Shown here: piece after piece, positions 47,264 through 50,199 of the stretch
How the letters are laid out: each line of letters opens with the position of its first letter
How positions within the stretch are numbered: position 1 is the stretch's first letter
NCBI GenBank assembly: GCA_017540175.1
Contig: JAFYBN010000039.1
Coordinates: forward strand, 1 to 50,199
Reading direction: 5' to 3'
From: Clostridia bacterium
Lineage (GTDB): Bacteria > Bacillota > Clostridia > Oscillospirales > CAG-272
DNA: 50,199 bases
Position numbers and translations under genes: made by a program
The notes under the pieces: model-generated
What the model was told of the DNA's origin: nothing
The model's database searches: none
The model's input: the letters and a program-made list of their open reading frames with translations, nothing else

Positions 47264-49885
47264 ATGAGAGAAGACATCAGAAGCTTTATCGCGAACGTTC
47301 AGAAGCCCGGCCGCTACACGGGCGGCGAGACGAACAGCGTTTTCAAGAATCCGGACGAGGTGAAGATGCGGGTGGCGTTCTGCTTTCCGGACACCTATGA
47401 GATCGGCATGTCCAACCTCGGCATGCGCATTCTCGTCGACTGCTTCAATTCCGTCGACGGGGTCTGGTGCGAGCGCGTCTACGCCCCGTGGATCGACATG
47501 GAGGACGAAATGCGCGCGCGCTCCATTCCCCTGTTCACGCATGAGAGCGGGGATTCGGTCGGGGAGTTCGACGTCGTCGCCTTCACTATGCAGTACGAGC
47601 TCTGCTATACCACGATGCTCAATATGCTGAACCTTGCGGGCATCCCTATCCGGCGGGACGCGCGGGGCGAGGACGGACCCGTGATCCTCGCGGGCGGTCC
47701 CTGCTCCTACAATCCCGAGCCGATGGCGGACTTCGTGGACATCTTTTCGATCGGCGAGGGGGAGGAAGCCCTGCCCGAGCTCGCCCGCCTCTGGCTTTCG
47801 ATGAAGGAGGACGGCACTTATACGAAGCGGGATTTCCTCTACCGCGCGGCGACGGAGCTGGACGGCTTCTACGTCCCGATGTTCTATGAGATCGCCTACA
47901 ACGACGACGGCACGGTAAAGGAGATCCGCACGGCGGACGAAAAGATCCCCTCAGTCGTGACGAAGCGCGTGGTGGCGGATTTCGACCGCTGCATCCCGCC
48001 GCTGTGCCCGGTCATGCCGAACATCGAGACGGTGCACGACCGGGTGACGATCGAGGTCGTGCGGGGATGCACGCGCGGCTGCCGCTTCTGCCAGGCCGGG
48101 ATGGTCTGCCGCCCCGTGCGCGAAAAGAGCCCCGAGACCCTGGACTTCATCGCGAAGACCATGATCGAAAACAGCGGGTACGACGAGATCTCCCTCTCGT
48201 CCCTCTCGATTTCGGATTATACGAAAATCAGCGAGCTGACCGACCGGTTGCTCTCGTGGACGAACGACGCGATGGTCAATCTCAGCCTGCCGTCCATGCG
48301 GGCGGACAGCTTCACAAAGGAGCTGATGGAGAAGATCTCATCCGTCCGCTCGAGCACCCTGACCTTCGCGCCCGAGGCGGGAACACCCCGGCTCCGCGAC
48401 GTCATCAACAAGAACATCACGGAGGAGGAGATCCTCCGCGCCTGCCGGGTGGCGTACGAGGCGGGCAAGAACCAGATCAAGCTCTATTTCATGGACGGAC
48501 TTCCGGGCGAGACCTACGAGGACATCGCCGGGATCGCGTCTCTCGCGTCCCATGTCGTGGACGAATACTACCGCACCCCGAACCGCAATAAGGCGCGCCA
48601 GCCCCAGGTCACGCTCTCCGTCGCGTGCTTCATCCCCAAGCCGCACACCCCCTTCCAGTGGGAGCGGCAGAACAGCCCGGAGGAGCTCGAAGAGAAGCAG
48701 GCGTTCCTCTCCTCGAAAATCACCGACCGCAAGGTGCGGTACAACTATCACGACGCGAAGGTCTCCCGTATCGAGGCGGTGTTCGCCCGCGGGGACCGGC
48801 GGCTCGGAAAGGCGCTTGAGGAGGCGGTCCGGCGGCACGTCCGCTTCGACGCGTGGGAGGACTGCTTCGATTACGACGGCTGGCTCGACATCTTCGCCTC
48901 GGTCGGCATCGACCCGTCGTTCTACGCGAACCGCACCATTCCCGACGACGAGATCCTTCCGTGGGACATGATCTCCTGCGGCGTGACGAAGCGCTTCCTG
49001 CTCTCCGAGCGGCACAAGGCGCAGGAGGCGATCGCGACCCCGTCCTGCCGCGAAACCTGTTCCGGGTGCGGCGTGAACCGGCTCGTGGACAAGGCGTTCT
49101 GCCGCTGGTGTCCCGGCCATCCCGAAAGCTCGGACAGCGCGGGAAAGATCACGTCGGACGGCGCGCCCGCCCCGCGGGAGCCTCAGGATGAGGCGAAAAA
49201 GGGCAGCGTCAAGCCCGCGCGGCAGATCCGCGTCCGGTTCCGCAAATTCGGCGCGATGCTCTATATCTCCCACCTCGACATGGCGAAGACCGTGATGCGC
49301 TCCGTCGTGCGCTCCGGGCTGCCGGTGTACTACTCGGAGGGCTTCAATCCGAAGCCGAAGCTCGTGTTCGGCACGCCCCTTTCCGTGGGCTGCGGGGGCG
49401 AGCGCGAGGTGCTCGATATCCGGCTCATGAAGGCGGTGAAGAACGCCGATATTCTCGAAAAGCTCCGCGCCGTGATGCCGAACGGGATCGAAGTGACGGA
49501 GGTCTACGAGCAGAAGGCGAAGCTCACCGACGCCGTATGGGCGGAAAACGTGATCGAATGGCACGGGACCGCCGCCTCCTCCGATACGGCGGAGCAGATC
49601 GAAACGCTGTTCCGCGCCCCGGTCATGATGTCCAAACGCTCGAAATCGGGCGAAAAAGAAGTCGATATCACGGCGTTCATACGCCCCGGCACGCTGAGGG
49701 CGGCGGTGGACGGGGAAGGGGTTCTGCGCGTATCGGCGACCACGTCGGCGCGGCAGGACAATTATCTCAACCCCGAATACATCGCGCAGGCGGCGGAGGC
49801 GCTGCTGCCCCCCGACGCGGGGCACTGGCACGCGATCACACGGACGAAGCTGCTCCTTGAGGACGGGGAGACGGAGTTTATGTGA
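47264..49885 (+). CDS. Two-domain radical SAM protein (TIGR03960 + DUF2344/TIGR03936)
   Basis: An 873-residue protein; ATG47264 (AGGAAGAAAGG upstream) is chosen because the open frame further upstream lies in the promoter. The N-terminal about 190 residues resemble a B12-binding-like domain (RVAFCFPDTYEIGMSNLGM, VILAGGPCSYNPEP). The radical SAM 4Fe-4S motif is Cys269-TRG-Cys273-RF-Cys276, followed by SLSSLSISDYTKI and TFAPEAGTPRLRDVINK. Three CxxC pairs (CRETCSGCG, CRWC) lie near residues 605-630. The last about 220 residues are the DUF2344 domain (IRVRFRKFGAMLYISHLDM, YSEGFNPKPKLVFGTPLSVG), often a separate gene. In many Clostridia this pair precedes the ribonuclease G and ribosomal protein L21 genes, which would lie beyond the window. 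Substrate unproven; a link to tRNA/rRNA metabolism is inferred from that context. Confidence 0.93.
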   Translation: MREDIRSFIANVQKPGRYTGGETNSVFKNPDEVKMRVAFCFPDTYEIGMSNLGMRILVDCFNSVDGVWCERVYAPWIDMEDEMRARSIPLFTHESGDSVGEFDVVAFTMQYELCYTTMLNMLNLAGIPIRRDARGEDGPVILAGGPCSYNPEPMADFVDIFSIGEGEEALPELARLWLSMKEDGTYTKRDFLYRAATELDGFYVPMFYEIAYNDDGTVKEIRTADEKIPSVVTKRVVADFDRCIPPLCPVMPNIETVHDRVTIEVVRGCTRGCRFCQAGMVCRPVREKSPETLDFIAKTMIENSGYDEISLSSLSISDYTKISELTDRLLSWTNDAMVNLSLPSMRADSFTKELMEKISSVRSSTLTFAPEAGTPRLRDVINKNITEEEILRACRVAYEAGKNQIKLYFMDGLPGETYEDIAGIASLASHVVDEYYRTPNRNKARQPQVTLSVACFIPKPHTPFQWERQNSPEELEEKQAFLSSKITDRKVRYNYHDAKVSRIEAVFARGDRRLGKALEEAVRRHVRFDAWEDCFDYDGWLDIFASVGIDPSFYANRTIPDDEILPWDMISCGVTKRFLLSERHKAQEAIATPSCRETCSGCGVNRLVDKAFCRWCPGHPESSDSAGKITSDGAPAPREPQDEAKKGSVKPARQIRVRFRKFGAMLYISHLDMAKTVMRSVVRSGLPVYYSEGFNPKPKLVFGTPLSVGCGGEREVLDIRLMKAVKNADILEKLRAVMPNGIEVTEVYEQKAKLTDAVWAENVIEWHGTAASSDTAEQIETLFRAPVMMSKRSKSGEKEVDITAFIRPGTLRAAVDGEGVLRVSATTSARQDNYLNPEYIAQAAEALLPPDAGHWHAITRTKLLLEDGETEFM

Positions 49886-49935
49886 GGACGAACTGTCCGC
49901 GGCGCGCGCTTCGTTTCAAAGAGAGGGCTGTCGGC

Positions 49936-50023
49936 TTGCCTCGCCGGTGCGACTGCCGTGCCGACGCTGTCGCACTTGGCGCGTGGGAGAGGTGGCACCG
50001 TCGTAAGACGGTGACGGAGAGGG
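49936..50023 (+). repeat. Dispersed repeat family A, copy 2 (88 bp)
   Basis: Matches 16698-16785 along its full 88 bp with only about five changed bases by eye, including compensating-looking changes around the CACCGTC / GACGGTG stem loop (GTAA versus GCAT). Confidence 0.92.
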
Positions 50024-50088
50024 CTTTAAGGAAACAAACGCTTCGCGTTTGAGAATTACGGCTTTGAAATTGTCCTACGCGGACGGCG

Positions 50089-50127
50089 GCACGGGGGGAC
50101 CAGCTCAGGCCGCAGGTCCCCCCGTGC
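50089..50127. repeat. 13-bp perfect inverted repeat
   Basis: GCACGGGGGGACC (50089-50101) and GGTCCCCCCGTGC (50115-50127) are exact complements with a 13-base spacer. There is no T-tract after the stem, so it may be part of a repeat element or an attenuator of a gene beyond the window. Confidence 0.8.
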
Positions 50128-50199
50128 GGGGCCCATTGGCCATCCAATCTGTGCTCCTATCACCACCGAAGCGGCTCCGACAGTGCAGCGCATGGCGTC

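Larger units (their letters stand above)
49886..50199. other. Right-edge intergenic region built of repeats
   Basis: After the radical SAM stop come repeat family A copy 2 (49936-50023), a short stem AAACGC / GCGTTT (50036-50050) and a 13-bp perfect inverted repeat (50089-50127). No coding sequence is supported before the window ends. Confidence 0.6.

Overview
The window looks like a chromosome piece from a high-GC, Gram-positive Clostridia-type bacterium, probably an uncultured gut or rumen Oscillospiraceae/Christensenellales-like lineage. The signs are AGGAGG-type ribosome binding sites, near-consensus TTGACA / 17 bp / TATAAT promoters, sortase and Spy0128-like pilin domains, an S-layer-homology (SLH) surface protein, OhrR, a SpoIVFA/SpoIVFB-like pair, DUF4298 and DUF523 proteins. 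This placement is inference; no rRNA or marker protein was compared.

Left part (1-11 kb): a decaying pilus/sortase locus (a signal peptidase remnant, a class B sortase split by one missing base, and an intact secreted sortase with a Spy0128-like N-domain); a GNAT-cytidine deaminase fusion; an ohrR-glutathione peroxidase operon with a visible operator; a 7-TM protein, flavodoxin and cation efflux operon; a lipoprotein; and on the minus strand a two-part transketolase whose halves are separated by an unrecognised gene. A tRNA-Ser(GCU) with its own promoter and terminator follows.

Middle (11.8-30 kb): a 1515-residue SLH-anchored protein with a caspase/CHAT-like N-domain; a hypothetical gene; a GH39 glycosidase with an orphan solute-binding lipoprotein; a zinc-ribbon/one-TM protein; a divergent DUF4298 / acetyltransferase pair; then a plus-strand run of thpR, NAD synthase, MTA/SAH nucleosidase, an APH-like kinase and a GH127 arabinofuranosidase. 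The glycosidases lack signal peptides, so they probably act in the cytoplasm on imported oligosaccharides.

Right part (30-50 kb): azlCD and DUF523 downstream of a giant six-repeat secreted protein; a SpoIVFB-like protease pair; a sulfate-activation operon (APS kinase fused to PAP phosphatase, then CysD and CysN) with no PAPS reductase nearby; a tightly coupled operon of GH5-like hydrolase, FAD-binding flavoprotein, alpha/beta-hydrolase lacking its nucleophile serine, and a membrane HExxH protein; an SPFH/ribbon-helix-helix operon with a tandem operator-like repeat at its transcription start; and a two-domain radical SAM protein.

Two dispersed intergenic repeat families (three copies each) run through the window. 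I see no phage, CRISPR array, transposase or classical defence system. The most system-like candidates are the autoregulation-ready SPFH-RHH operon, the four-gene flavoprotein/dead-hydrolase/HExxH operon, and the SLH-anchored caspase-like protein.
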